From positions 157,314,811 to 157,378,810 of the forward strand of contig CM061068.1 in assembly GCA_030762895.1 (NCBI GenBank): a stretch of 64,000 bases of DNA, given 5' to 3'. The notes beneath the pieces are model-generated. The model worked only from the letters and a program-made list of their open reading frames with translations. It was not told the DNA's origin and made no database searches. The position numbers and the translations under genes are program-made. Below, piece after piece: positions 20,819-31,884 of the stretch. Source of the DNA: Sophora flavescens. Lineage: Eukaryota; Streptophyta; Magnoliopsida; Fabales; Fabaceae. The number at the start of each line of letters is the position of its first letter. Positions within the stretch are counted from its first letter, which is position 1.

Positions 20819-22049
20819 GTGCAAATCCTTTTGAGGATTCAGAAAATCCTAGTATAATTCCATTATCTACCTTAGCATCAAATTTACCAAGTTGATCTTT
20901 TGTATTCAAAATGTAACATTTACATCCAAAAGGATGAAAGTATGAAATGTTGGGTTTTCTACCTTTCCACAATTCATAAGGAGTCTTATTCAGAATAGGT
21001 CTAATGTATATTCTGTTCTGAATGTAGCAGGTAGTGTTCACAGCTTCAGCCCAGAAGTGCTTAGGGACAAAATTGTCATTGAGCATAGTCCTAGCCATCT
21101 CTTGAAGAGATTTGTTGTTTCTCTCTACCACACCATTTTGCTGTGGTGTTCTTGGTATTGAGAAGTTGTGTTGAAAACCACCTTCTTCACAAAACTCATG
21201 GAATATCTCATTGACAAATTCTCCCCCATGATAACTTCTAATTGAAGTTATATACATGCCTTTTTCATTCTGTACACGTTTTCAGAATACAGAAAAGACC
21301 TTGAATGACTTATCCTTGTCAGAAAGGAACATAACCCATGTCCATCTAGTGTGGTCATCTACTATGACAAGACCATATTTCTTACCACTGACAGAGGCAG
21401 TCCTTGTTGGACCAAAGAGATCAAGGTGCAGCAATTCTAGTGGTCTGTTGGTACTAACAACATTCTTAGATTCAAATGAACCTTTGACTTGTTTTCCCTT
21501 CCGACATGCATCACAGAGAGCATCAGATTTGAAACTAAGGTTTGGTAGACCTCTTACAAGGTTATGCTTTTTTAGCTTTGAGATTAATCTCAAACTTGCA
21601 TGACCCAACCTTTTGTGCCAAATCCATCGCTCATCCTCAATGGACACTAGACATGAGACACTTTGATTTGATAGGTCCTCTAAGTCAATCTTATACAGAT
21701 TTTTTTGCCTCTGGGCAATGAATAGGAGTGATCTATCAGCTTTCTTGACAATACACATATTCTTATCAAATGAAATAGCAAACCCACTATCACATAATTG
21801 ACTAATGCTAAGCAGATTGTGTTTAAGACCATTTACTAACAGAACATTATCAATGGAGGGAAAAGGATGTTTACCAATTTTTCCTATACCAATGATCTTT
21901 CCTTTTTGGTTTCCTCCAAAAGTGACCCAGCCACCATCTTTGGGTCTAAGGTCTTGGAACATACACCTTTCTCCTGTCATGTGTCGTGAGCACCCACTGT
22001 CCAAGTACCAGGACTTTTGTTTCTTTCCTGTTGTTAAGCAGATCTGCAA
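20819..22049 (-). pseudogene. SIRE-type protease and integrase, broken
   Basis: On the minus strand the protease motif DSGCSRHMTG lies near 22000. The integrase zinc finger (HKRLGHASLR near 21620, CDAC near 21515) and the catalytic core follow (HLDLFGP near 21430, then the DDHTRW box). TGA at 21282-21284 interrupts the core in frame. The second catalytic Asp, normally in RSDHGGEF, is Tyr here (RSYHGGEF near 21232). The third acidic residue is retained (PQQNGVVERNN near 21145). The frame is lost at the CACTA junction near 20819. The protease frame is +1 relative to gag, with a 104-base overlap and no ATG at its start. Confidence 0.9.
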
Positions 22050-23198
22050 CAGGGATTATCTTATATTTAGGTACCCAAATTGACTTGGGTCCTTTCTTGT
22101 TAGTGATCATAGGTTGTGAATGCTTTGCATGCTTGTTATGTATGCATCTAGATGACACATGCTCACTTTTTCCACATACTTTGCAGTAAGTATTGGAAGG
22201 GCTTGGTTTTGACTTAGTGTGCTGTGGATGGACTTTAAAAGCCTTATATTGTGTATGAACATTTGGTTTATTCAGAGATGCATCTTGCTTCTCTTTATCA
22301 TACCCAATGCCATATTTGTCACGTGGTGATATAGAATACCTTAAAATAAGGTTTAATTTATCTGAGCTACCAACCAGTTTTGACAGAGAGTCTGTCAAGT
22401 ATGTCACATCTTGTTTCAGTTGTTCAACTTCACAAGAGCTATTAGACTAACACTTCGTCCTGTCAGCCAGACTGACATTGATTGATTTTAATGTTTCATT
22501 TTCATCCTTAAGGTTTTGATTCACTGTGCAGACCCTATCATAGTCTCTGGAGAGTTTAATAAACTTCTTTTTGAGACTGTTATACTCTTTAGACAGTATG
22601 CATGATTCATGCAGTAATTCATCAAAAACAGTTTGAAGAGTATATGGATCAGAGTCCATTACCTCAGCATCGGTGAGTTCACTTTCTGATGCAGTGTCAG
22701 CCATGAAGCAAATGTTTGCTTCTTCTCCTACTTCATCTTCTTTATCTGAAGAAGATAGGTCAAGATCCTCCCATGTAGCCATCAAGCCTTTCTTCTTTTT
22801 GAGGAATTTCTTTTTCTCCTTCAGCTCTGGGCAGTCAGCTTTGAAGTGTCCTGGTTTCTTACATTCAAAGCACAAGGGCGGGCCTTTCTCCTTGGAATCT
22901 GACTTCTCCTTGGAGAATTTTTTGTTGAACTGCTTCCTTCTGAATCCACCTTTCTTTATCCACATGTGTTGGATTTTTCTGGAGATGAAAGATAGTTCAT
23001 CCTCATCCGAGTCACCTTCACTATTTGATGGATCAGCTTCATCTAGGACTCGGCAACTTTAAGCACCTTTGAGGAACTAGCTTTCTTGGCCTTTAAGGCA
23101 ATGGATTTTCCTTTTGCGGAGTTTTCCTCTTCATTAAGTTCAAGTTCATGAACTTTTAATGACCCCAGAAGCTCTTCCAGAGAAAGAGTATTCAGATT
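21946..23198 (-). pseudogene. SIRE-type gag, 5'-truncated and broken
   Basis: On the minus strand there is the end of the gag core, a Glu/Asp/Ser-rich linker, a basic stretch (GGFRRKQFNKKF), the first knuckle CFECKKPGHFKADC near 22870, a long coiled-coil-like region, then a second knuckle CKVCGKSEHVSSRC near 22170. It ends at TGA/TAG near 21946 in a frame overlapping protease. A TAG at 22447-22449 is an in-frame nonsense change. The frame is lost near 23060, and the gene is cut at 23198, where LTR-like sequence begins. The N-terminal capsid part is gone. Confidence 0.88.
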
Positions 23199-24537
23199 CA
23201 ACACAAGAAATCCTTTTTAAAAGATTAATAAAACCAAAATCAAATCCCACAATTAGTATAAATAAATAAAACTGTAAAAGATAAGGGATAGAAAATTCAC
23301 TCAGGTATTTTATCCTGGTTCACCCTCTTCCAACCAATAGCTACGTCCAGTCCTTTCTACTTGAAGGATTTTCTCCACTATTTCCAAACAGTTTCTACAA
23401 CAAGTATTCTACACCTCTCTAGGCTACAAGTATTGCTTTCTTGCCAAGCCTCTTCGGGCTCTAATTCAATCACAAAGATTTTTCTAAGATCTTCCTAACT
23501 CACTATATGTGAGGGTATGAAGGTTTAAGATCTACTGAATATTTTTACAAATATTCAATGTTCAAATGGCAAAAGTTGTTCTTCAGTGCTTGAGACCTTC
23601 TATATATAGTGGTCTTCAAATTCTCTTGCAAATTTTCAACGGTTATTTTTAATCATCCCGTTTAGAGATAGCATTAAATGCATGATATCCGTTGAGACTG
23701 ATAGCTTGATTTTTGGTGAAAAGCATCGTTGGTTATCAGAAAAGCACAAAATGGAGGTTGACTGTCCTGAGCAATCGTACCTTAAAAACTTTCTTTCCTC
23801 CTTTGTGTATAACCCAGCCTTTGTCCAGCAATAAAGTTGTCATCGTACAGATCGTTTTGCAATTCTAATTGTACTATTTTCTTTTTGTATTTCCTTGATA
23901 GTACTATGAATTTTCTCACAAGGGAACAAGGCATTAACCAGATAAAACAATTATAAAGAACATATATTCCATTGAAATAAATATCAATCATTTGAAATAA
24001 ATTCAATGTGGTCCAGATTGCATTAAATCACATTCAAGGTAGTAAAGATATAGAAGATGTAGAACAGTCTACAGGCACTCAGTTTTAGAACACGTCTACA
24101 CAAGGTTTTATTCTGCTCGTCCACTGATGTGGCGGAAGCGCTCGTCCACACAATTCTTTGGACTTGCTAAGTCTTTAGAGAAACTCCGTCCAATGACGTG
24201 GCGCTATGGACGTCTACTGAATTTTTGTTAGGCACTGTGGATGTCTACTTGAGTTTCAAGGAGAGCACTCGTCTGCTGACATGGCTACTATGGACGTCTA
24301 CAGAGATATAGTTAGCCGTCTACTTAACGATTAAAATATAAACAGTTTAAATAACCTTTGGACGGATAACTCTTTGCAAGAGTCCAAGCATTATATACCT
24401 TATATTATTTTGGATATTCCTGCATAAACTGAAATCACTTTTTAGATCTCGACTAACACTTTACCAAACAAATTTAATCCTTTTGTTAACATCAAAACCT
24501 AGAGATTAAATAAACCAAAACCACTTTGGTTCCAACA
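23199..24537 (-). mobile_element. 5' LTR of the SIRE-type element, inner end deleted
   Basis: The outer edge is secure (TGTTGGAACC on the minus strand at 24537). A TATA box (TATATATAG on the minus strand near 23605) and a conserved GAACCAGGATAAAA block near 23310 are visible. No primer-binding site follows; instead gag is joined directly at about 23198-23220. The same block is joined to gag at another point in the second SIRE copy near 42180. Confidence 0.8.
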
Positions 24538-24660
24538 TAAACATCATAGGATGGATTTGGTATATGAAAATTTATTACTATATTAATATATTTACAAGTC
24601 ATTTTGATACATGTGTCGAGACCAATGTAACCTGTGCAAAGGCACGGGTCAACTTGCTAG
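24538..24660 (+). mobile_element. 3' end of a Helitron
   Basis: A hairpin CCTGTGC-AAAG-GCACGGG (24631-24648, one G-T pair) is followed nine bases later by CTAG at 24657-24660 and then T. Hairpin plus CTRR with a T next to it is the Helitron 3' signature. The 5' part is not visible: the SIRE element abuts at 24537 and probably cut into it. Confidence 0.72.
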
Positions 24661-24687
24661 TTAAAACATTATACTCCCTTATACCCG

Positions 24688-25005
24688 ACACTTTTTCCTC
24701 TCCTTCAACATCATCTTCTACCAGAGATTCATTGAAACCCATTCGACCTCGTCGTCTTGCTCGAGGTTGTCTGCTACCTCCAGCTCGTGGTCTTCAGTAA
24801 CTTACCCATTCCATTTCGAAACGCAGTCCAAATGAGATTTTGCACAAACAAGCTTTTAACCAAAGCCCGCAACCTCTGAACCTCATAGGCCTCGGATTCG
24901 ATTCTTCCATTTCCGCCACCGCCTCCTTCTCTCCCGACTCTGTCATCGTTGCGTCTTCATCTTCCTCCTCCACAAATGACCAATTTTTTATTTCCCCGAA
25001 ATAAT
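24688..25005 (+). pseudogene. Host-like coding remnant rich in Ser, Pro, Arg
   Basis: A + frame with codon use unlike the surrounding AT-rich DNA continues for about 100 codons with one TAA at 24798-24800. It has a Ser-rich start, an Arg/Pro segment (KPIRPRRLARG), and a Ser/Thr-rich end stopping at TAA near 25003. I do not recognise a family. It could be the head of a nuclear or plastid protein gene, brought here with a mobile element. Confidence 0.35.
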
Positions 25006-25739
25006 AACCTAGTTCAATTGGGTCGATTCAGTAGTTCTTCAGTAACTTAGTATCATGTACAACATTACAGACACCGCCTATAGTAAAAAAACTCAGTAAA
25101 AAATGATGACGGAACGACGTCCCAAACCCCTATAGTACCGAACTGCCGGAGACACCGCCTAACACCGTTCTTCGCCCGTCGCCAGCAGCGGCGACCACCA
25201 CCAACTACCCATTTATATGAACCAAGACACACAAATTATTATTTCCATAAAACATTGATCATACAGAGTTAACATCTTAAACAAAACTGTTAATAAATGT
25301 TAATTAAGATTTCAAATATTGATTAGAATAAAAATAACATAATTTATTATAATTATAATACTATTAATATATTATAATTTATAATAATATTTATTTTAAG
25401 TATTTCTGTTAAGAATACTATTAATATACATTTACTTTTTTCTCATAATACTACTAAAATACTAGTTTGACTACATTCAAGTTTGAAAAGTCAAACTGAC
25501 ACTATATAACGCACATGGCAGCTTCATTGGTGAACAAGGGGACAAGTGGGTGGTGCACCACTACTCCACTTAGGAGGGTGGTGCACCGAAGACGCTTCCT
25601 ATTTATATTTCATCTTTTTTTTATTGGGTATATTATATTTCATCTTGTTCTATCATGTCCACGAAATGTTATAATAGAGTGTGTGAAAATATCTGGTGGG
25701 AGTGTGAAATCGTAGGTTGGCTGTATTTAATTTTATTCC
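25006..25739. other. Spacer without recognisable genes
   Basis: 25006-25210 is of moderate GC content; the rest is AT-rich. A 66-codon frame at 25515-25715 has no supporting feature. Confidence 0.5.
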
Positions 25740-26848
25740 GACTAACATGCACTTTTAGTCCCTTCAATTTTTCATTTTGGTGAAATTAGTCCCTCCACTC
25801 TTTTCCTACGAATTTGGTCCTCTTACTTTTTCAACATTACAATAATCATCCTTCCTTCATGTTTCCATCTAAATTCTAATGATGCCAATGCCACATGGCT
25901 AATCTATAATAAAATAATTTTTTAATAATAAAAGCATTTTTTAAATGAAAATTGGAAATTCAATTCAATAATAATATTCATTTTCGTCATATTTTTTCAT
26001 GTTGCTGAAAATGCTCATCGATTGGACTTGTGAAGTCCTCGCATCAATTCCCCAAATTTCTCCTTCACAACAATTAGAGGGTCTTTATCCAGAAGTTCAG
26101 ACCCATGTTACGCCTCTTAAGAAGAACTATGTAAGCTGATACTTATTGGAAATGTAGAAAATGCAAGGGTGCTTGAGCAACAAAACATTCATCTCTTTTT
26201 AATTTTAATTTCCTCATTTCTATATGTGTTCCTTTTATAAAAAAAAAAATTCCTGGCTACTTACTACTTTACTCTTCACAATTCAATCTTATTCACCATT
26301 TATTTGTTGACGACATCTGATTTTTGGGGGATTCATGTGCTGTAAAATTTTGGATACGTACTAAAGTTGGATGGCTTTATTTCAGTTGTGTGAAAATTTA
26401 TTCCCCATGTTCTATTGTTCTGGACATCGTCCTGTAGTGAAGCTGGAAATCTTGCAAAATTAAAAATCGAGGCTTTTCTTCCAAAGAGTTTTCTCCACAT
26501 TTCCCTTCTCCATAGAGATGCTGATGGATTGCTTCGTAATCATGCGTGTTTTACCAGGAACAATATGACGAAGATTAAGATTATCGGTAAGAAGATGAAG
26601 TGTTGAATAATTTTATTAAATTGATTTTCCAATTTTCATTCAAAAAATACTTTTATTATTAAATAGGTATTATTATATTATATAAGTGACATAGGGCATT
26701 GACACCGTTAGAATTTGAATGGAAACATGACGGAAGGATGATTATTGCAATATTGTAAAACTAGGAGGACTAAATTTGGCAGAAAAAAATTGAAGGGATT
26801 AATTTCACCAAAGTAAAAAACTTAAGAGATTAAAAGTGCATTTTAGCC
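25740..26848 (+). mobile_element. Pack-MULE-like element with 246-bp terminal inverted repeats
   Basis: 25740-25985 and 26603-26848 are inverted repeats of 246 bp each, with clear similarity through blocks such as ATGCACTTTTA, GGTGAAATTA and AATAATCATCCTTCC. Long TIRs around a short non-transposase interior are the Mutator-like pattern. The interior is richer in GC and carries exon-like segments. A 9-bp target duplication is not convincing (TTTTATTCC on the left, TTTTAGTGA on the right). Confidence 0.75.
26011..26463 (+). pseudogene. Two exon-like segments inside the Pack-MULE-like element
   Basis: 26011-26130 is an ATG-started frame of exactly 40 codons that ends at a GTAAGC donor. 26386-26463 follows a TTTATTTCAG acceptor, begins in phase 0, and runs 25 codons to TAA. 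The two join in frame. The deduced peptide (start MLIDWTCEVL, end LEILQN) matches nothing I know. The splice signals with compatible phase suggest a captured fragment of a host gene. 26464-26602 still looks exon-like in another frame. Confidence 0.45.
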
Positions 26849-28917
26849 TTTTAGTGACATTTCTACCTTTATTAGTGAAGTCATATCCGTATCATAAATA
26901 AGGGTAATACAATAATACATGGATATAAAATTACTTTGATTATTTTTAATATATTCTAAACATAGAATTTGATTTCTAAATAATTCACGTTTAATATTTA
27001 TATTCATTTCCAAGCAAGAGAGTACGTTTCAAAATCAAATTCATCATTTTTTGTTCAAGACAGATTTTTTTTATTACTTTCAAAAAATAACATAATAAAC
27101 TGATAATATTTTCAGCATCCTAAGAATTTTTTTTTTTGTCATTTAGATGAAGTTATATGTTTTCTAACCATGAGGGCATTTTTAAGAAAAAAATTTATAG
27201 GACAACATTTAACCATCGATATTTTTAAATAAAAGGAATATTTTTAATTAGAGCTTTTCCCAGTTTGGAGTGTCATTTACCCCAAATTAAATGATATACT
27301 TACAATATAAACCATTTAAAAAATATTTAATTGGGACACACCATCAATATAAAGATTTTACATTTTTTACATTGTTTACCATTAATGTATAAAAGCTCGT
27401 TTGTTTAAGATTAAAAAATAAATAATTTGGTGATAATTTTATTATAGAAACAATTTTTTTTTTACAATTATAGAAATCATATTTTTAAAAATTGTAAAAG
27501 ATAGTGGTTTATACTTGTTTGAGTTTCATTCACAATATTGCAATACAACGTTAAATTACAAGTTATAGATATATGGGCCGCGTTTAACATTCATTGCTTG
27601 GTTCACGGAGTATCGATTCTTAACTGTTTTCACTGATTTGTTTCAATGAACAACGGGGCCAAGGCCGAATTTTCACTGATTATTTTATTATGACATATTT
27701 TATAAGGACAAGACTTAATATAATACCATAAATAGATATATTATGTGTTATTTTTTTAATGACAATAGGACTTGTAATATCTCAACAATGAAAGGATAAC
27801 ATATATAATAGCTGTTATACATGTCATATTATCATTGAAAAACAATATCTAATGTATTTATAGAACTATCAACTATACTTGAGTTTTGTCCATTCTATGA
27901 TTATTTGATTATATCTATAAGTTTTGTCCATATTTACTCCACACTCCACTAGAAAGGTGCACATTTTATTTGGTCAAATGCAAGGTGCATTGATATGTGT
28001 CACTTTTGTTTTGGAACATACAACATTTATGGCTAAATTTAAGTAGGGAAGATTCAGTGTATTTTCAAGGTATTTCAATTTAATTCTATAATAAGGGTAT
28101 ATATGAAAAAAAAATATCAAATATATATTGGGTTTATAAAAGATTCACTGTTTTATAATAAAAATAAATAGTTAAAATTATCATAGAAAAAGAACGGAGG
28201 AAGTAATAAATAGGGTTGAGTTTTTTGCCTCCAAACTCGCTCTATTATTTGGAAAATGAAGATGCAGAAACCACACACTTTCATGCGTTTGAGTTCTGAT
28301 TTGCTGTTCAATTTGATTTTTTTAGCTTTAAAGCTAAAAAAAATGAAAATTATCAACAACAAAAAAATTTTAACCTTGATATTCCATGTGGCTGCAAACT
28401 AAACCTTAAAATCACTGTGTGAAGATTAAAGTGCTTTAACTACTTTATTCATTATTTTTCCAGATTTATCTCAACTTTAAAATCGTTGTGATCACTCGAC
28501 TCTTGATCCTGTATCATTGAACATCGGTTTCAGGGTTGTTGCCCTCTCGTTCTAATTTATAGCAGCAACTTCGATACTTTCTCTATCTTTTTTTTTTTTT
28601 TTCCTCTCGTTAAAAATTATTAGGTATTCAATTTTTTAATTTAAAGAAAATCATTTAATCTTTCATTGTTTGAAATAATAAGGTTGATATCCACTCCATT
28701 GGAAAGTTCAAACCAAAGTCGCATGACAGAAGTTCATAACAAATCAAAATACAATGTATTTAACATGTTTAAGTCATATTCCAGTGACAATTGAATCATC
28801 TTACATATGCACATGTTAAGTCATCTCTTCGAGAGCCTGAAAACGAGCCAAAAAGAAAAAAATAATAACAACAACGATAATATATAATAAAATTAGCCCT
28901 ATATGCTATGCTTGTAA
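26849..28917. other. AT-rich spacer without recognisable genes
   Basis: I see no LTR end, TIR or exon. A T-run lies at 28588-28604. The only longer frame (28153-28362, -) is AT-driven. Confidence 0.5.
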
Positions 28918-29113
28918 TTAATATAGAATAACAGGGACCTTAGTGCTATAAACATATCCTTTGGGCAAGACTTGTGGTGGGTTCTCAGTGTCCATTAGCT
29001 CCTTAGTTATGTAGCAAACAAGCTTTGAGTGATGCTGCTTTGAATAAGGTAATGGCAAGGCTAGTGTGCGGAAAGACTCTTGTGATAGAGGGTCCTCGAA
29101 CTTTTGTGCAATC
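28918..29113 (-). pseudogene. Exon fragment of a MAEA/GID-type RING E3 ligase subunit
   Basis: The minus-strand frame carries EDPLSQESFR, LPYSKQHHSKLVCYITKE and MDTENPPQVLPKGYVYSTK. These are the signature of the C-terminal region of plant homologues of MAEA/Fyv10 (GID9), a subunit of the CTLH/GID ubiquitin ligase, just before the last part of its degenerate RING (family knowledge, recalled, not searched). The similarity ends at STK, where an AAG-GT donor stands, as at an exon end. Upstream, the sequence CYED is recognisable but with small insertions that break the frame. No other exon of the gene is visible nearby, so it is an isolated fragment. Confidence 0.72.
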
Positions 29114-29510
29114 ATATCCTCGTAACAATGTCTTCACCAAGTTAAGGGACATATCTCAGTAGAGTTAGCCGTGCCAATGCATACACACCAACACAAAGTT
29201 CAAATGCAAACCATGGAATGGAAAGTAATGAGTAGAGGCTTTAATTTTATCAGTTTGAGCTTTGAAATCTTCCATAACTATAGTAAAAATGAGAAGCACG
29301 GGTGACAGGAATCATATTTTTGATAAATTATAGGAATGACAATAACATATAGGAAATAGCACATGAACATCAACTCGAGTCAAATACCCCAAAATAAAGG
29401 CTGAAGATGGGAGATTATCAATAAGTATGAGGTATCATACAATGAATGCTCTTGGACTGTTAATTATGGAGGATTGCAAGATACCTGTATAAATAGTGAC
29501 ACACTCCACG
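29114..29510. other. Spacer between the MAEA-like fragment and the chromovirus LTR
   Basis: No open frame or element end recognised. It may include decayed intron of the MAEA-like gene. Confidence 0.4.
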
Positions 29511-31730
29511 GAGGTCAGCCTCTCAATTTAGGTCCGAGCTCCAATCGTTCAAGGGTATCACGTCAAATCTAAATAATATTGTCCAGTCTCTGATTGAGTT
29601 CATCCGTGTTTGGAAATCAATTACCACGACACGGGGTCCTGAGGCCTCCGGCCTTCTGTGGCGTTCGAACCTAGATGTCCCTATAGACCTAGTGGTCTTA
29701 ACTGGCTAAACTTGTATACCCATAATGGATTGTAGCTCGAAAAAATTGGCACGTCTGCCACCTCATGTATGTAAAACAGTTGTTCTTTTTTGTTTTCTTT
29801 TTCGCATCGTTCTTTCTTTGTCGAGGCTCAAGGCTCATGACTACAATTTTCTTGAAGGCATCAAGCCCACTTATACTTAACACAGGACATATAGTCCGAG
29901 TGCTCAATCACAATACACTAGGCCGATGCACTGGTCCTAGGTTCGCAGTTCATGGGATACGAAGTCCACCATGTACAACATGGATTAAATTCACGTGTCT
30001 TTCTCATAGAACTTTAGACCCGACGTCTCGGTCTCTAGATCCACTTTTTATGTTTCGTTTTCAATAAAATTTTCGTTCTGTGAAAACCAATACCAACAAC
30101 AAAATTATGAAACTCATCAGAGTTTATCAGAAATATTTTCGCCACTGTAAAACTTTTTGTAGAAAAATCTTTTTCCGTTAAAATTCATTTCTAAAACATT
30201 AAATCGTGAAAATTCATTTTTATCAAACCTTTTAACTAAAAACAAAATATTTATAGAATTTTCTGTCACAAAGGCAATTTTCTAAAAATTTTATCTAAAT
30301 CAACTTTTTATAAAACAAAATACTTTTTATTTCAAAAAATCTTTTTCTTTGATAACATTAAAATATTTCAGAGACTTTTTTTGTTTTATTTTCAAAATAT
30401 ATAAGAAAAATAAAGATAATGCTATTTTTCACCGTTTGTCCTCACAAACACTCATACTTTAAAGTTCGTTCTAAAATCATCTGTGGATCTTTTCTAAAAT
30501 TCTTACTAAGGTTTTCATAAACTCTTCCTCTTGAGGAAACTGAAAATCTCATTTCTTTTCTGATTAAAGTTTTTCAATAGCTTAATTCATTATTATCAAG
30601 CTATGACCAGTGTCATGCTCTCAGTCAAACCAGTCATACATAACATAATTTCATATAAACATATAGGCAGTTATAGGCATTTATTTATTGGCAGTTAAGT
30701 AAAACGTACAACATATTATCATCAAACATCATAAAATAAACATACTCACAAGAAAATAAGGACTTTAAGCATGTAACTATCAAACTCATGAGGTAAGCTC
30801 CCCTTACCTTAAGTAGCACAAATAGTCTTTCTTTTCTTCAAACTCAAGCACAAAAATTCAAACCTTCAACAATCAATAAATCACAAGTTAAACAAATAAG
30901 AAAATTTTTATGGTTACCCTTAAGGATATCCATGGCCAAGAGATATTAAATGACTTAGATCATTTAATTTCTTCCAATCTCTGTTAGATAAATTTTAATG
31001 TTTATAGTTAGGTCCAATAGTCCTCTTGATTTTCATGGTCTACAAGGTCACAAATTTTTGAAGTCCAATAGTCAATTCCATAGCATAGGTTTTGGTCAAG
31101 CTAAGGTAAAAATAGGTAGAGAGTCTTGTTCATCAAGTCATTTTATTAAAAATGAAGAATATGGTCTTTAAGGCTTAAGTATAAATCACCAGTGCAATAA
31201 TTGCTTTTTACGTCGTTAAAATTGATTTTATACGCGGGAATATTGTTCTGGCGTAAATACAATCGACGCGTTAATAGTTAATATTTTAACGCCAGTTGTT
31301 TAAACAATCGACGTTAAATATAAAACTATTAACGCCAGTTCTTTAACACAATCGACGCGTTAATGTTGTTCAAACTAACGTCGCTTCAAGTTAAAGAACC
31401 GACGCATACAAGTTTTATTTTTAACATCGCTTTCTAATACAATCGACGTTAATAGTGTATTCGTATATTTTATAAAATATTATTAACGTCGGTTGTTTGA
31501 TACAAATTGACGTTAATAGATTTTTTTAAAATTCAGTTTTAAAATATCACTCCCCTCGATTATCCTCGCATTCGATAAATATCCTAGTAACACAGAATAT
31601 CACACACGTTACAGAATTGCAAACACTACCCTTAAATTTCAATATTAACTAAAAGAAAAGAAATATACAAAGGAACAATGGAGGGACTTAAAACCAAAAC
31701 CCATGTATAGGAAAAACATTACTATCTACA

Positions 31731-31798
31731 AGTATATATATATATATATATATATAAATTTTAGTCTCTAATGTCTAAAAACAAAACTACCAATCTAA

Positions 31799-31850
<52 letters not shown>
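31731..31850. repeat. Two (TA)n microsatellites
   Basis: (TA)n runs at about 31733-31756 and 31801-31850, within the CACTA element beyond the Ulp1-like gene. Confidence 0.95.
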
Positions 31851-31853
<3 letters not shown>

Positions 31854-31884
31854 ATTAATTAGTTTCTAAAGTCTAACAAAAAAA

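Larger units (their letters stand above)
14359..24537 (-). mobile_element. SIRE/Maximus-type Ty1/copia element with env-like ORF
   Basis: Both ends carry the same 199-bp LTR outer sequence (14359-14557 and 24339-24537; about 10 differences, so about 95 percent identity). On the minus strand the order is LTR, gag with zinc knuckles, protease, integrase, reverse transcriptase, RNase H, env-like ORF, polypurine tract, LTR. The long tail after RNase H with an extra ORF is the hallmark of the SIRE/Maximus lineage. The left LTR is cut by a CACTA end, the pol gene by another CACTA fragment, and the inner end of the right LTR and the gag head by deletion. The right outer edge is TGTTGG on the minus strand. 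Confidence 0.92.

Noticed and set aside
25731..26857. 9-bp target duplication for the Pack-MULE-like element
   Set aside because: Only the first five of nine bases match (TTTTA), which chance can explain in AT-rich DNA.
28153..28362. 69-codon minus frame
   Set aside because: Phe/Leu/Lys-rich by AT composition, no supporting signal.
29765..30067. 100-codon frame also found at 45359-45661
   Set aside because: The two frames are simply the same place in the two LTRs of one element. Preservation after duplication is not evidence of coding, and no LTR protein is known here.
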